NCBI GenBank assembly: GCA_036245525.1
Contig: BTPG01000006.1
Coordinates: 96,418,585 to 96,482,584, forward strand
DNA: 64,000 nt
Origin: Semisulcospira habei
Lineage: Eukaryota > Mollusca > Gastropoda > Semisulcospiridae
Direction: 5' to 3'
Both the position numbers and the translations under genes were made by a program. Position 1 is the stretch's first letter, and every line of letters begins with the position of its first letter. The notes under the pieces were generated by a model that had not been told where the DNA came from, did not search any database, and saw nothing but the letters and a program-made list of their open reading frames with translations. Below, in pieces: positions 1 to 10,021 of the stretch.

Positions 1-200
1 GAAAATGGCTAGCCTCCCGCCGACAGGAGACCCCAACGTGGTTGGCGGGGGCTGGGGCGGGGGGCAGTCAGGCGGCCCGCCCGCGACCTGGTCGCCGGGA
101 GGAACGGGGCCAAGCGGGGGCACGGGACCGGGGCGGTCTAGGGCGGCCAAAGGCGGGGGCCCGCCTGGGAGCCGAGGAGGGCGCCGAGGAGGCAGCGGGT

Positions 201-2204
201 CTAGTAGTCCGCAAGGCGCGACCCCCAGCCTGGCGGGAGGACGGAAAGCACTGGGGGGGGGGGGGGGGGGGGGGGGGCATTGCGGGGCCAGCGGTCGGGG
301 TTGGAGTCCCTAACGGAGGACGAAGTGTCACCGAATAGGAGGGGACCACCAAAAGGGGCACGACGTAGCTGCGAGCGCAGCTCAGGAGGCATCCCACGGC
401 AGGCTACAAGGAGGGCGTCTCGACGCATCAAGTCGCAGTTGGCGGCCGCCGCCATGGCGTTGACTGACGAGTGGTAGGCGGCGCGATTGGCGACCTCCGC
501 TAAGGCCAGCAAGTCACCCAGGAGGGGCGTGACCGAAGGATGCCAGGAATCCTCCAAAAGACGGACCAAGGCTTGGGTGAGGAGTTCAAGGAAACCCGAG
601 CAGGCTAAGGTGTTCCGGACCAGGGTCTTGTCCAGGCCGCGGGGGAAGGAACGCCGGAGGAGGGCGAGGCCACCTGCTTGAGACAACGCCGGGGGGTCCA
701 CCGCAGAAAGAGGAATGGAGAAAGTCTGGGAATGGCCGGCATACCAGTCCCGACGGAAGGCGATGTCCAGGCCGGCCGGCCAGCGACGGTCGGAGAAAAA
801 CACGGGCTTGCGGGTAGTGGCGAGTTGGAGGTGGGCCGAGAAGGCATTTCGCAGGTCCCTAAAGCCGGGCGGTCGGGGAAGCGACTTGAACCTCTTGACC
901 TGACGCTCGGCATCCACAAAGGCGGAGACCTTTCTCTTCAGAGGGGGGGGGGGGGGGAAGCTGGACAGGCGTCAGCCGGCAACGTCGCCGCGATGATCCT
1001 GGAAGCTTCGTCGAGGGCTACGAGGGTCTCCGCACGGGAGGACGACGGCAGAGCCGGGGGGGGGGGGGGGGGGGGGCAGCTTCATCAGAGGCAAAGGGCG
1101 AAAGGGAGCGGCTGTCCTCGTCAAACAAGGCCGAAACAGAGTCCTCGGGCAGCAAACTGAGGGCCTCTTCCTCCAGAGGGCGGCGGGGTGGCTGGGGGGG
1201 GGGGCAGGGGGGCGCAGAGGCAGCCGGGGAACTGTCGCGGAAACCACAGGACTCCCGGGAACGAGCAGGAAGCGACGACGGCGGACGCGGGAGGGAGCGA
1301 GACAGGATCCCGTCACGAGGCGAGCGAGAGCGAAGTCGGGAATGAGGGCGGCGAGCCGTGGCAGGGGAGCGTCTAGAGGGGGGCCGACGAGGAGAAGAGG
1401 TCCGGTGATGAGAGCGGCGAGGAGAACGCGCCGAATGACGGGAAGGCGAGCGAGACGGGGCACGCGAAGAGGAGGGCCGGGGGGAGCGGTGTCGATCCCG
1501 GTGTGAGGAATGGTTCTTCCGAGGGCGCTCGAGTGGCGAGCGAGAGCGCCTAGAGGTGGTGGTGGAACGGGAGGAGTCGGGGGCGTGGCTGCGTCGCGAA
1601 CGCAGTGGCTGACGTCTCTGCTGGCCGGGCTCAGTGAGGCGGGCGCTGTGCCGGCAAGGCAAACAGATCCTACGGAAGGATCAGCGGGCTTATCGGGGAG
1701 AGACAGGCGAGGACGGCCAGTCAACGTGGGACGGCTAGTGGCACACTGCTGCAGGCCGGGCTCAGTGAGGCGGGCGCTTTGCCGGCATTCAGATCCTACG
1801 GAAGGATCAGCGGGCGTGGCAGCAGTGGCAGTCCTCTGGTCAGCAGTAACAGAAGTCACCCGACGAGAGTTCTGTTCCGTGGGGCCAGGACGGGAAGGGG
1901 CGGTCGCTACGATAGGGGCGGCAGGGGAAGACACCGGTGCCGGGCGTAAGGCAGCTGGCTGTGGTCGCACGCGCGGGTAAAAACTCCAGAGGTGAGACCA
2001 CCGTATCTCCGGCCAGGACGCGCAGACATCACATAGGCGGTCCGAGGAGCAACCATCACAAGGGAGGCAGACCGCATGGTCATCCGTCGGCCACTGGAAG
2101 CCGCCACATCGGGAGCACGTAAGCACCTGATCGCTCCAACACACAAACGGCATGCTAGGTCGGCAAGGCGGGAAGGGGCACAACAGGCAAGATAAAGGCG
2201 CCAA
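201..2204 (-). pseudogene. DIRS A gag-like ORF, frame-broken
   Basis: The gag-like frame of element A is split between two minus-strand frames. The N-terminal part (from about 2204) holds the cysteine module [20 protein letters not shown] followed by further CxxC pairs. An Arg/Ser-rich tract lies in the neighbouring frame (1018-1662, motifs such as SRSPSRHSARSPRR). The C-terminal capsid-like part (917-201) matches element D ([40 protein letters not shown]). Breaks lie at homopolymer G runs, so either slippage mutations or assembly length errors could be the cause. A function as nucleocapsid or gag is inferred from position in the element. Confidence 0.8.
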
Positions 2205-2769
2205 AGGTCGCCGTAACAGCCACCCGCCTGAAAAGGAGGCTACAAGCTCCGGGCGCCGAAGGGCCTTTAAGCTAGGCGCAAAAGGGCACTAAACAGACCT
2301 AACAAAACAGCCAGCGTCGACGAGGCAAACAGTCTACTCGTAAGCTAACGAGGTAAAGAAAAAGAAGCGGGCAGCAGAAGCCCCGCATAGAGGCTCGCAT
2401 AATCTGTGTGTTTATTAAAGCCTCGGAAAGGTGAGCTCGACAGCTAGCGTACATGCCGTAACCACAAGTAAAGCCTCAAAAACGGCCGGCGCTCGGCCCG
2501 AGGGCCGGCCAAGGGCAGCTACCGCTACCTTACCTCCGAGACGAAGCGGGAACGGGGGAAGGGGCCTCCATACACCCGTCACAGCACCGGAGGGGAGCAG
2601 CGGAAAAAGCAGCGGCGAGAAGCAGAAGCAGGCAGTGAGAAGAGGAGGCTGGAGCGCTAGAAGGCCTAGAAGTGGAGGCTGAGCACACGAGAGAGGCGGC
2701 AACGAGCATAGGAGACGAAGACCGGTCAATGCACAGAGCGGGAGCAAGGCAAAACACGTCTTCTCTACG

Positions 2770-2958
2770 CGAGCGAAGTAGCAAGACTGCGGCCGGTTGG
2801 TCTCGTGACGGGAACCGGTAGGGCAGAAACGGGAGACAACTCTCGGCCCCTCTGCGGGTTCCCCGAGTGCCTCCCGGGTTGTGTGGTAACACAACAGGTT
2901 CTTAGGCTAAAATTGAGTAAGTAGTAGACACTTCCAGAAAGTCATGTCATCGGTAATG
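2770..2958. repeat. DIRS A right terminal inverted repeat
   Basis: About 189 bp closely matching the right repeat of element D (53071-53255), with shared blocks GAGACAACTCTCGGCCCCTC, GTGCCTCCCGGGTTGTGTGG and GGCTAAAATTGAG. The partner left repeat is outside the window. Confidence 0.85.
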
Positions 2959-3297
2959 TTTTTGAGGAAATAATTATTGCTGATGGCTGTGAAACTTTGT
3001 GCTACCGGTAGCCTCTTCCTTTCAGAATAAGAAAAACCAAACTGAGCAAAACACTTGCTGAGGCTCTATCAGGTCAACCCAACCAAAAACCCGGCATGAC
3101 ATGAAACAGGGATTATAGGACAGTGGCATAAATATGTTAAACCATCGATGTTGATGATTTACGAGCCTTGCTTTTGGCAAACAGTTCTGGCTCCTAAGCC
3201 ACAGAGCCTCAGATCCAGAACCTGTGTGCCTAAAGCAAGTCTTGGGTTATAAATCTTTTCTCAGCTGTGATGGGGTTAGAAAAGAAATGTCCATTAC

Positions 3298-3401
3298 CTG
3301 TGTTACTTGCCCCGGCTTGATGCCAGGTCCACGCACCATGAGAGGGACACGGACGTCAAAATCATACAGCTGTCGCTTGTCAATGGGGAGACCAAACTGA
3401 C
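3298..3401 (-). CDS. GNS: GNS copy 1 exon 9
   Basis: 104 nt, phase 1 in and phase 0 out, ending KPGQVTQ at donor CAG|GTAATGG. Encodes [20 protein letters not shown] and [10 protein letters not shown]. An earlier GTAACA is possible but the chosen donor keeps the length of the human protein and of copy 2. Confidence 0.9.
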
Positions 3402-6400
3402 CTGCAGATTTGGCCAACAATACAATTCCTTCATTCCAAATGGTTTATGACACGATACAAAACAACAGATGATATGATAATATGCAACATCATAAGTTAT
3501 TGGTAGCTGGGGTTTGCTACACGGACACTTGTAGGCCTGAGGGAGGTCAAAGGAACCATTGTACCCCAAAGGCTTCGTTTTCATCCCTACATCTCACGAC
3601 CAGTCGCATAAGTGCAAACCGTACCATGTGACCGTAATACAAAAACCCTTGTAGCGACAAATGGCAGACTTCTTGTAGCTCTCTTTGTGACGAATCTCGG
3701 ATGCCAGTTTTGTTCTATAAAAGATCACCAAAACATTCTAAAGTACAAATTTACTTAGTGTTGTTCGAAACAACAGGCACACTACTGTCATAAGTCTATT
3801 ATGTATAAATGTTTTATTCCTTTGACGTCAGTCATGTCTGGCGTGATCCAGGTCGGAAGATTTCTTCTTGATTTCTTTTACGAAAATAGTGTAGGAATGA
3901 AAACAAATACGTTATTGGTAGCAGGGGCTTGCTGCACGGACCCTTGTAGGCCTTCGGGAGGTCAAAGGAACCACTGTACCCCTCAGGCCTTTGATCTCCC
4001 TCAGGCCAACAAGGGTCCGTGTAGCAAACCCCTGCAACCAATAACTTATAGTGTAATATATTGTTAGAAATATTCTATTGTATTGTTTCGCATCTGTTAG
4101 TTTAAAAAAAAAATTATATTATTTTACCGCACATCTTTGTCCGAACTTAGGGACAAAGAAAAAAATCATCCTAAAATCATAATTATTAAATTACCACAAA
4201 TGACAAACAGTTTTGATCTCAGAAAGTAATGGGGTGGGGGTCGGAGGGGGGGGGGGAGTATGCAGGACGGTATCATGAAAACACCTGCAATTTACATTAC
4301 GTCTACATGTACTTTTTACATTTTTCTTCCTCCGAATCCAGAATCTCCACCTCCACAACCAGTCTTTTTCAATGATAAACAGTATCATTTACTGGCTGCT
4401 ACCTTTCTGTCTGATATTTGTGTTTTAAAAAAATCGTATTCTATTTACCTGTATTTTTTTTTAAGTAAATATCAGAAAGAAAAGTAGCAGCCAGTAAATG
4501 ATACTTTATGTACATGATTGAGAAATTTACTGATTAACCCATTGTGTCCCGGGTACAAAATAGCCACGTTTTGGAGTTGTCCTCTGAGGACTGCTATACA
4601 TTGCAGGAGACAGATCGACCATGATAGTTCATGGCTAGGTGCCAGAACAGCTTGGCGGCTATAGGCGCCAAGCTATTCTGGCACCACCCTTGAACGATCC
4701 ATATCTTGCTGGTTGTGTTGGGACTGAATGAGTTAACACTACAGTACAAGTTTGAAGGGAGGTGCCTCATTAGCTTGCTGGCTTAGTTAGACCATGCTCA
4801 GAGCTGTCAAGTAAGTCGACTGTTCAGACCTAGGTGAAAACCATTGTCAGATGAGAAGAAGATGTATGTATCATCCAGCATGCCTTTCATCTGTAAAATG
4901 TTGACCACGTTCTCCACCATATCGTCCACAGACAGAAGCGTGCGCCACCTATACACAGAGGGAGATACAAATGAACACATTTAGGTCTGAGGTTTAAAAT
5001 ACATGTATAAGGGATCTCCTCTGAGAACTTTGTTACAGTTCCAGAGAAAGATCTACCATGACAGCTAATGGTGGTGCCATAATAGCTTGGCACCACACTA
5101 TAGCTACATGTATATCATACGGTTATCATATGGTTAATCTCGTTCGAGTGAGTTAATGGATGAATTCAGTCCCTAATGCACCATCCATAAATGGATTTTA
5201 ATTGCACCAACCTGTTTCTAAAGGCGTTATCAATGGTGGTGATGGTGTCATCTGGCATAGGCACTACAGTCTGTTGGATAAGCCAGTGCTTGTTCTGAAA
5301 GTACAGCAATCATGTTTTTGATCATTTTCCAGGGTTAACTCATTCAGCCCGGCGCATGTATTTCCCAAATTGTGGAGGCGTCATCTAACAACTGTGCACC
5401 TGTTGCAGGAGATGGATTGACAATGATAATTTAAGGGCAGTGCCAGATTAGCTTGGCGCCAACAGATGCCAAGCTAATCTGGCACTACCCTTGAATTATC
5501 ATGGTCGGCCCATCTCCTGCGTCAGGGCTGAATGGGTTAAACACTGACTGCAAAGCAAGGAAAATGCAAGAAAATAACCAAAAATGCAGCTGAAGAAAGA
5601 CTTGAGACAGAACATTAACCTGTTCACTGCCAAGTAAACTTGACACCCAACTGCAAGAGGTTTACATCCTCATGAGCCCCCACAGCTCAAGAGGGTTTAT
5701 ATTATGCCTCTTGCTGAAATCACTTTGTATTTATGTTCCTTTGACAGTTGACGATTTTTTATGTTGACTTTACAGCGATTTCAAAAATAATTATCTGTAT
5801 CCACTATCAGTGATGGCATTAATGCAGTCTTTCTTAAACCGTTTAACCCCAATGCCGCCTTTCCCATATTTGGAAGTGTCACCTAAGGGCTATGTACCAG
5901 TTGCTGGAGATGAAGGCACCAAGCTAATCTGGCACTACCCTTGAATTATCATGGTCGATCCAACTCCTGCTGTAGGGCGTTGGGTCTAAATGGGTTAAGC
6001 ATATTTCTTCTTTTGCTATCATCTGTCCTACAGCAAATAATGATATGCTGTGAGTATTTTTTGCATAATGGGCAGTTACCTTCGGCTGGACATTGAAGCT
6101 GCCATTCCTGGGTGCCTGTTTGTTGGCAAAGTTGTTTGTATATGGGTCAGCGGGGGTGAAAGGGGCATGGCAGGCGGGGGTGGACAGCATCATGAAGAAT
6201 GGAGCTCCACCCAATTGCTGTTTGGCCAAAAATTCTTCCGCCTTACGGTTCTGTAAAGCATAAAATATGTACAGTACAGTTTAACCCTTTACATCCTGAG
6301 GATGATTTTTTAAATTTACTTACAGTCCTATGAAAGCTACATTATAGACTAAGAGATAGATCAACTGTGCTAGTTCAAGGGTGGTACCAGAACAGCTTAG

Positions 6401-9400
6401 CGCCTCAGGTGTCAAGCTGTCCTGGCACCACCCTTAACTATCATGGTCAACTTTATTTCAAGCAATGGGTGTATCAGGATAAAAAGGGTTAACAATGAAC
6501 AGTGCATCCAGGATACAGTGTCCTAAATAGTGTCTACTTCAGCTTTCAGTATGTAACTGAAGAATCAGACAACTACGTTAATCCATTTCCACTGGATATC
6601 TACTCACAATGTAATTTGTGAAGTAGTCTTTAGAGTAGTCAGATCCGTGTTTTTCAAGTTTCCCGTTGATTGACAAATGATAGTCGTAGTACCTGGAATT
6701 GCCGACCTGAAATAAAATAAAAAGATCATTCCAGAACAAAGCAAAACAATTAACAACAAGAATGTGTGCTTAATAATTGGTATAAGAATTATTAATAAAG
6801 TGTATGAACAATCATGCATAACCTATTTAGCACTGACACACTAAAGCAGGCGATAGATCGACCATAAAAATTTAAGCTTGGCACCTGATAGCGCCAAGCT
6901 AATCTTGCACTACCCTTGAATTATCATGGTCGAGCCATCTCCTGCAACTGGTGCATAGTCATTAGATGACACCTCCAAAATGTGGTAAATGTGGCCTTGG
7001 GGTAAAATATTGTTCTATCATGATCGATCCATCTCCTGCAACTGGTACATAGTTGATACAATGATAGGTGACACCTCTAAAAATTTGGGAAATGTGGCAT
7101 TGGGGTTAAATGGGAAATGGATGCACCATTAACCCTCTGGCTGTTAGTCCTGCTTTATGTTCGGGTGATGCCTACAGGAATCACCTCAACAAAAGGCCCT
7201 ACCAATAACCATGGTTACAGCTTGAAAAATATTGCCATTAGTTCACCTTGGCACCTCCACAACTCATTCATATTTATATTTTTCTGGTCGGCCTAAACAC
7301 GTCATTTACTCATGTAATCATGGCTTATATAATAATGCATGGCACCGGTTAACTTCATAACCATGATTGTAGCGCACCTACCAGACCGACCCATTCATCC
7401 CATCCNCTGGTGGAATATGAGCCACCCCACCAACACGAGGTGATCCATACTGAAAAAGACACAAGTACAGTCAACTTTGCTTGTAATGCGTTTGGGGAAA
7501 AAAGGCAGATAAAACAATGTTTTTCACAGGTTAATTCTGATCACAACTTTTCAATGTAAATTTAACCCCTTCAGTGTCATGAAAAATGATCCAACTTCAA
7601 AAGACACAAATCCTCCTAGATCCTGATGGTGCCACGCTAATCTGGCACTACCTTGAATTATCATGGTCAGTTCATCTCCTGGAACAGGTACATACACTGA
7701 TACAGTTGTTAGGCGACACCTGTACAATTTGGGAAATGCAGCCTTGTGGTTAAATGAGTTAATGTTAAGGTTAATACAACTGCACATGTGCAGGGATGGA
7801 TCAGAAGCTGGAGGTGGGGGGGGGGGGGGGAGGGGTTCAAAGGGATCCATACACTGCCAAAAAGTAAAGCAAAAATAGAAAGGGATCAAATCAATATAAA
7901 CTGACAGTAATTTAGACAAAATAAAACTTAAAACTGCTTCATATGTTACTTACATTGTGCAAACCCCTTGCTCTATGCCATTGAAAGAGATTCTAAACAC
8001 AAAGACACATTCCCATACTCCTGTGGTTTATTTCTTACCTGGTTAAGATACTTTCCAGCAAACATGGTGTTGTAGCCGGCATGCTTCAAATACACCGGAA
8101 AACCATTTGGCTCCTGCTCTGTCTGCCAGGACTGACTGCTGCATCCTCCCTCCAGAGAATTGTTGAACGCCTGGTGGTTATGGACGTACTTGCCTGTGAT
8201 GATACTTGAGCGACTTGGACAGCACAGTGGGCTCGACACAAACTAATGAAACGAACAATAATGGCAATACCCTCATGTCTCACGTACAAGAGACACAGGT
8301 TTGAAACCTCTGACCTTAACCATATTAAGGTCCCTCAAATGAGCAAGCATTAAGCATCTTCAGGATTGTCAAAATCCCATATTCTGCCAACATGTGAATT
8401 TTTCACACATTTATTGACCTCTTGACAATCATGCAGATTTAGTACCCCATGGAAAATACAGGTAAGGATTGACCAAAACTAGTTAGGAGGTTGAAGAATA
8501 CAAACACTGCATTTGTAAATGTGTGCACTATAATACTATACACCCCCCCCCCCCACCCCCTCCTTTTAGTTATTTCCTTGTCACACAAAATATGTTTTAT
8601 CTCTGTCACTAAACTTGTCCTGTTGTTTTCCTTTCTGCTGATACATGTAACAACATGTTCATCTAAATCACTTCATCTCCAACATGACCTTACCATATTT
8701 ACAAACACCATTCCTTTTTCTCCTACAAGGTTTCTTATTTTCTGGATAGGTTCCTGCACAATAAACAAAACGGGCATCACATATCTATTTAATGTCTATT
8801 GCCATACCTAAAACAAAGATCAGTAAAGACAGCTTGAAGACAGTGCCTCAGACTATAGTACAGGTCAGCCTGAGTTCATCGCGGTACCTGGGAGCTATAA
8901 ATTCACAATCATGTTGATCGACCATGATACTTCAAGGGTAGTGCCAGATTAGCTTGCTGCCAATAGGCACCATTCTAACCTAGCACAATCCTTGAGTTAT
9001 CATGGTCGATCCTGCAACTGGTACACAGTCATTAGGTGACACCTCCAAAATTTGGGAAATGCAGCCATGGGTTATACTTTAGTAGACTTTACATACACTT
9101 GTGAAGAAAAAACACTGGATACACAAAAAGTCCTCAGACTGACGTAAGCCATAGCTGGCCCATGCATGACTGTGCGTTGGCCAGCTAAAGCTGACATCAG
9201 TCCAAGGACCTTTTCCTCACAGGGTACCCATGTGGGGAGCAAGAAAACATTCATGTTATATCAAATACTGCTGTATACTGGAGCGTGTAATACTGAGGCT
9301 AGCCTGTATTATTTGTCATTCATTGTGATGTCTTAATTGGAGATAAGTAAACCAACAATTTTGACAACTGCAGGTTTGGCAGTTGAAAGAAATTAGATAT

Positions 9401-9520
9401 ATGTACCTGAACGTACTAGGTATAATGCTGGAGTCCAGTCCCATTTATGCATCTGTCTGTCCCCCGAGCAACCCCAACCCACCTCTTCACATTTCAGTGT
9501 GTGATTCTGAACTTCACTGC

Positions 9521-9598
<78 letters not shown>

Positions 9599-9997
9599 CA
9601 CGCGCGCGCCGGCACACGCACGCACGCACGGCACACACACACACATTCATTTTCGCTTAACACCAAGATATTTGATGCCAAAACCGGCCCATCTCCCACC
9701 TACATCTCCATCCCCGCCCGCTCCTAAGCCCTCCCCGCGTATGCTGTACACATTCCCAGGGCTACTTCAGCAAGTGGGAGTCGATGAGCTATGGGACAGA
9801 ATAAGAGGCAACGATTGTAACATGGGAAATCGTACCTGACCGCCAATTTCCACATCCTGATCGTCGGTCAAGACGAAGACGATGTTTGGTGGTTTTGCAA
9901 CGCACTCTGCGCAAAACAAACCGCAAATTGCGGCAATCATACAAGCAAACATTTTGCACGATGGTTGAACGCAAGCAGACGCTGGTACACTCGCCAT
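3298..9997 (-). CDS. GNS: N-acetylglucosamine-6-sulfatase-like gene, copy 1 (exons 1-9 of a longer gene)
   Basis: Known of the family: GNS removes 6-sulfate from N-acetylglucosamine residues of heparan and keratan sulfate in lysosomes. Seen: nine exons with GT-AG borders encode a signal peptide, the metal-binding start LTDDQD, the sulfatase signature [13 protein letters not shown] (the Cys normally becomes formylglycine), the GNS-type stretch [29 protein letters not shown] and [13 protein letters not shown]. Exons 10-12 expected from copy 2 lie beyond the left edge, past DIRS A. Exon 4 carries an N and two extra bases, so this copy is either damaged or affected by a sequence error. GNS fits better than the extracellular SULF sulfatases because of the SDNG and DKRQLY motifs, the total length and the lack of a basic insert. 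Confidence 0.92.
3498..3575. repeat. Half copy of the TTATTGG palindromic element
   Basis: Matches the left arm of the element at 3912-4044 (TTATTGGTAGCTGGGGTTTG, then GGACACTTGTAGGCCT) without a complete right arm. Intron sequence of copy 1. Confidence 0.6.
3912..4044. repeat. Palindromic MITE, TTATTGG ends
   Basis: The left arm TTATTGGTAGCAGGGGCTTG and right arm CAAACCCCTGCAACCAATAA are inverted copies, and inner blocks GGACCCTTGTAGGCC and GGCCAACAAGGGTCC continue the pairing. The RNA would fold into a long hairpin. No coding capacity. Confidence 0.75.
4379..4506. repeat. Foldback element
   Basis: Arms of about 40 bp (AGTATCATTTACTGGCTGCT on the left, AGCAGCCAGTAAATGATACT on the right) flank an AT-rich spacer. 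Probably a MITE or a pre-hairpin in intron 8 of copy 1. Confidence 0.75.
4534..4736. repeat. TTAA-flanked hairpin MITE, family P1
   Basis: About 203 bp starting TTAACCCATTGTG and ending GACTGAATGAGTTAA. Internal inverted arms AGGTGCCAGAACAGCTTGGC and GCCAAGCTATTCTGGCACC form a stem. TTAA target and CCC/GGG ends fit piggyBac-type non-autonomous elements (inference). Confidence 0.7.
4830..4948 (-). CDS. GNS: GNS copy 1 exon 8
   Basis: 119 nt, phase 2 in and phase 1 out. Encodes [20 protein letters not shown] and SSDNGFHL, holding the Asp-Asn metal ligands. The donor context CTAG|GTCTGA is weak compared with CTAG|GTATAT in copy 2. Only about 5 bases differ from copy-2 exon 8. Confidence 0.9.
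5212..5294 (-). CDS. GNS: GNS copy 1 exon 7
   Basis: 83 nt, phase 0 in and phase 2 out. Encodes [20 protein letters not shown] then IDNAFRN. Acceptor TTTCAG, donor ACAG|GTTGGT. Confidence 0.9.
5335..5540. repeat. TTAA-flanked hairpin MITE, family P1
   Basis: Ends TTAACTCATTCAGCCC and GGGCTGAATGGGTTAA are near-perfect inverted repeats. The inner arms GCAGTGCCAGATTAGCTTGG and CCAAGCTAATCTGGCACTAC pair, making a long hairpin. In intron 6 of copy 1. Confidence 0.8.
5843..5998. repeat. P1 MITE with one arm largely deleted
   Basis: Keeps TTAACCCCAATGCCG and GGTCTAAATGGGTTAA ends and the right arm CCAAGCTAATCTGGCACTAC, but the matching left arm is missing, so it no longer forms the full hairpin. 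Confidence 0.7.
6080..6250 (-). CDS. GNS: GNS copy 1 exon 6
   Basis: 171 nt, phase 0, acceptor TTTACAG, donor GTAACT. Encodes [20 protein letters not shown] (metal/sulfate-pocket region of GNS) and [12 protein letters not shown]. About 13 percent different from the copy-2 exon by hand count. Confidence 0.93.
6281..6492. repeat. P1-related hairpin MITE, GGTGGTACC subtype
   Basis: Ends TTAACCCTTTACATCCTGA and ATCAGGATAAAAAGGGTTAA; inner arms GGGTGGTACCAGAACAGCTT and AAGCTGTCCTGGCACCACCC. Related to the copy at 20757-20950. Confidence 0.75.
6608..6706 (-). CDS. GNS: GNS copy 1 exon 5
   Basis: 99 nt, phase 0, acceptor TTTCAG, donor GTGAGT. Encodes [20 protein letters not shown] and continues [13 protein letters not shown], closely following the GNS pattern NSKYYNYxLSINGK. 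Confidence 0.92.
6838..7107. repeat. Degenerate P1 MITE fragments
   Basis: Two adjoining partial copies carry CCAAGCTAATCTTGCACTAC, TCATGGTCGAGCCATCTCCT and the diagnostic TTTGGGAAATGTGGC tail segment. Left ends are degraded. Confidence 0.6.
7382..7449 (-). CDS. GNS: GNS copy 1 exon 4 with ambiguous base and +2 nt
   Basis: Borders TTTTTCAG|TATGGATCA and GGTCTG|GTAGGT correspond to copy-2 exon 4, but the length is 68 nt instead of 66 and contains the window's only N (at about 7406). The reading frame [14 protein letters not shown] is lost at the N. This is either a base-calling or assembly error or a real frameshift in copy 1. Confidence 0.8.
7562..7762. repeat. P1 hairpin MITE, left arm degraded
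   Basis: Starts TTAACCCCTTCAGTG and ends GGTTAAATGAGTTAA; the right arm GCTAATCTGGCACTACC is clear. A poly-G run (from about 7807) lies just beyond its right end. Confidence 0.65.
8039..8242 (-). CDS. GNS: GNS copy 1 exon 3 (sulfatase signature)
   Basis: 204 nt, phase 0. Carries [13 protein letters not shown], the motif whose second Cys is oxidised to formylglycine by SUMF1, then the GNS-like [15 protein letters not shown] and ending GKYLNQ. By hand count only about 6 of 204 bases differ from copy-2 exon 3, much fewer than in most other exons. Confidence 0.95.
8694..8753 (-). CDS. GNS: GNS copy 1 exon 2
   Basis: 60 nt, phase 0 on both sides, between acceptor TGTGCAG and donor GTAAGG. It encodes [20 protein letters not shown], matching the GNS segment between the first metal site and the CxPSR signature. 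Too short to stand out as an ORF. Confidence 0.88.
8910..9070. repeat. P1 hairpin MITE, ends degraded
   Basis: Contains AAGGGTAGTGCCAGATTAGC and the partner arm CTAACCTAGCACAATCCTTG, then TTTGGGAAATGCAGCC. Intron 1 of copy 1. Confidence 0.6.
9524..9645. repeat. (AC)n microsatellite
   Basis: About 120 bp of AC dinucleotides with a short CG-rich interruption near 9600-9630. The Thr-His and Cys-Val ORFs across it are artefacts of the repeat. Confidence 0.98.
9836..9997 (-). CDS. GNS: GNS copy 1 exon 1 (start, signal peptide)
   Basis: 54 codons from ATG at 9997-9995 to the donor CAG|GTACGA. A second in-frame ATG sits at codon 16 ([19 protein letters not shown]), and from there the protein begins with a typical hydrophobic signal peptide, so either start may be used. 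The exon ends with the family start motif [12 protein letters not shown], whose two Asp residues bind the catalytic calcium in sulfatases. Phase 0 donor. Confidence 0.9.
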
Positions 9998-10011
9998 TTT
10001 AAAATTGATTG

Positions 10012-10021
10012 GTCATATGAC
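10012..10021. promoter_or_regulatory. Palindrome GTCATATGAC just upstream of copy-1 start codon
   Basis: A perfect 10-bp palindrome lies 15 bp before the first ATG, followed by a second TCATATGA at 10029-10036. It matches 8 of 10 bases of the CLEAR element (GTCACGTGAC) that TFEB-type factors use at vertebrate lysosomal genes. A regulatory role is only inferred; the core CATATG is not the usual CACGTG. Confidence 0.25.

Larger units (their letters stand above)
1..2972 (-). mobile_element. DIRS-like retrotransposon A (5' part; cut by window edge)
   Basis: This is the 5' third of a DIRS-type tyrosine-recombinase retrotransposon on the minus strand, in intron 9 of sulfatase copy 1. Seen: the right terminal repeat (about 2770-2958) is closely similar to that of element D, including the end motif GTCATGTCATCGGTAATG and the preceding ACTCTCGGCCCCTCT. 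Leftward follow gag-like sequence and, at the window edge, the start of the RT frame (GSPVGGRLA at about 4-32). Its closest relative here is D. Several poly-G runs (253-277, 943-957, 1056-1076, 1194-1204) interrupt the gag frame where D has short interrupted G stretches. The body probably continues left of position 1. Confidence 0.9.

Noticed and set aside
9383..9727. Plus-strand ORF with a long Thr-His run (and Cys-Val ORFs on the other strand)
   Set aside because: Entirely the translation of the (AC)n microsatellite at 9524-9645.
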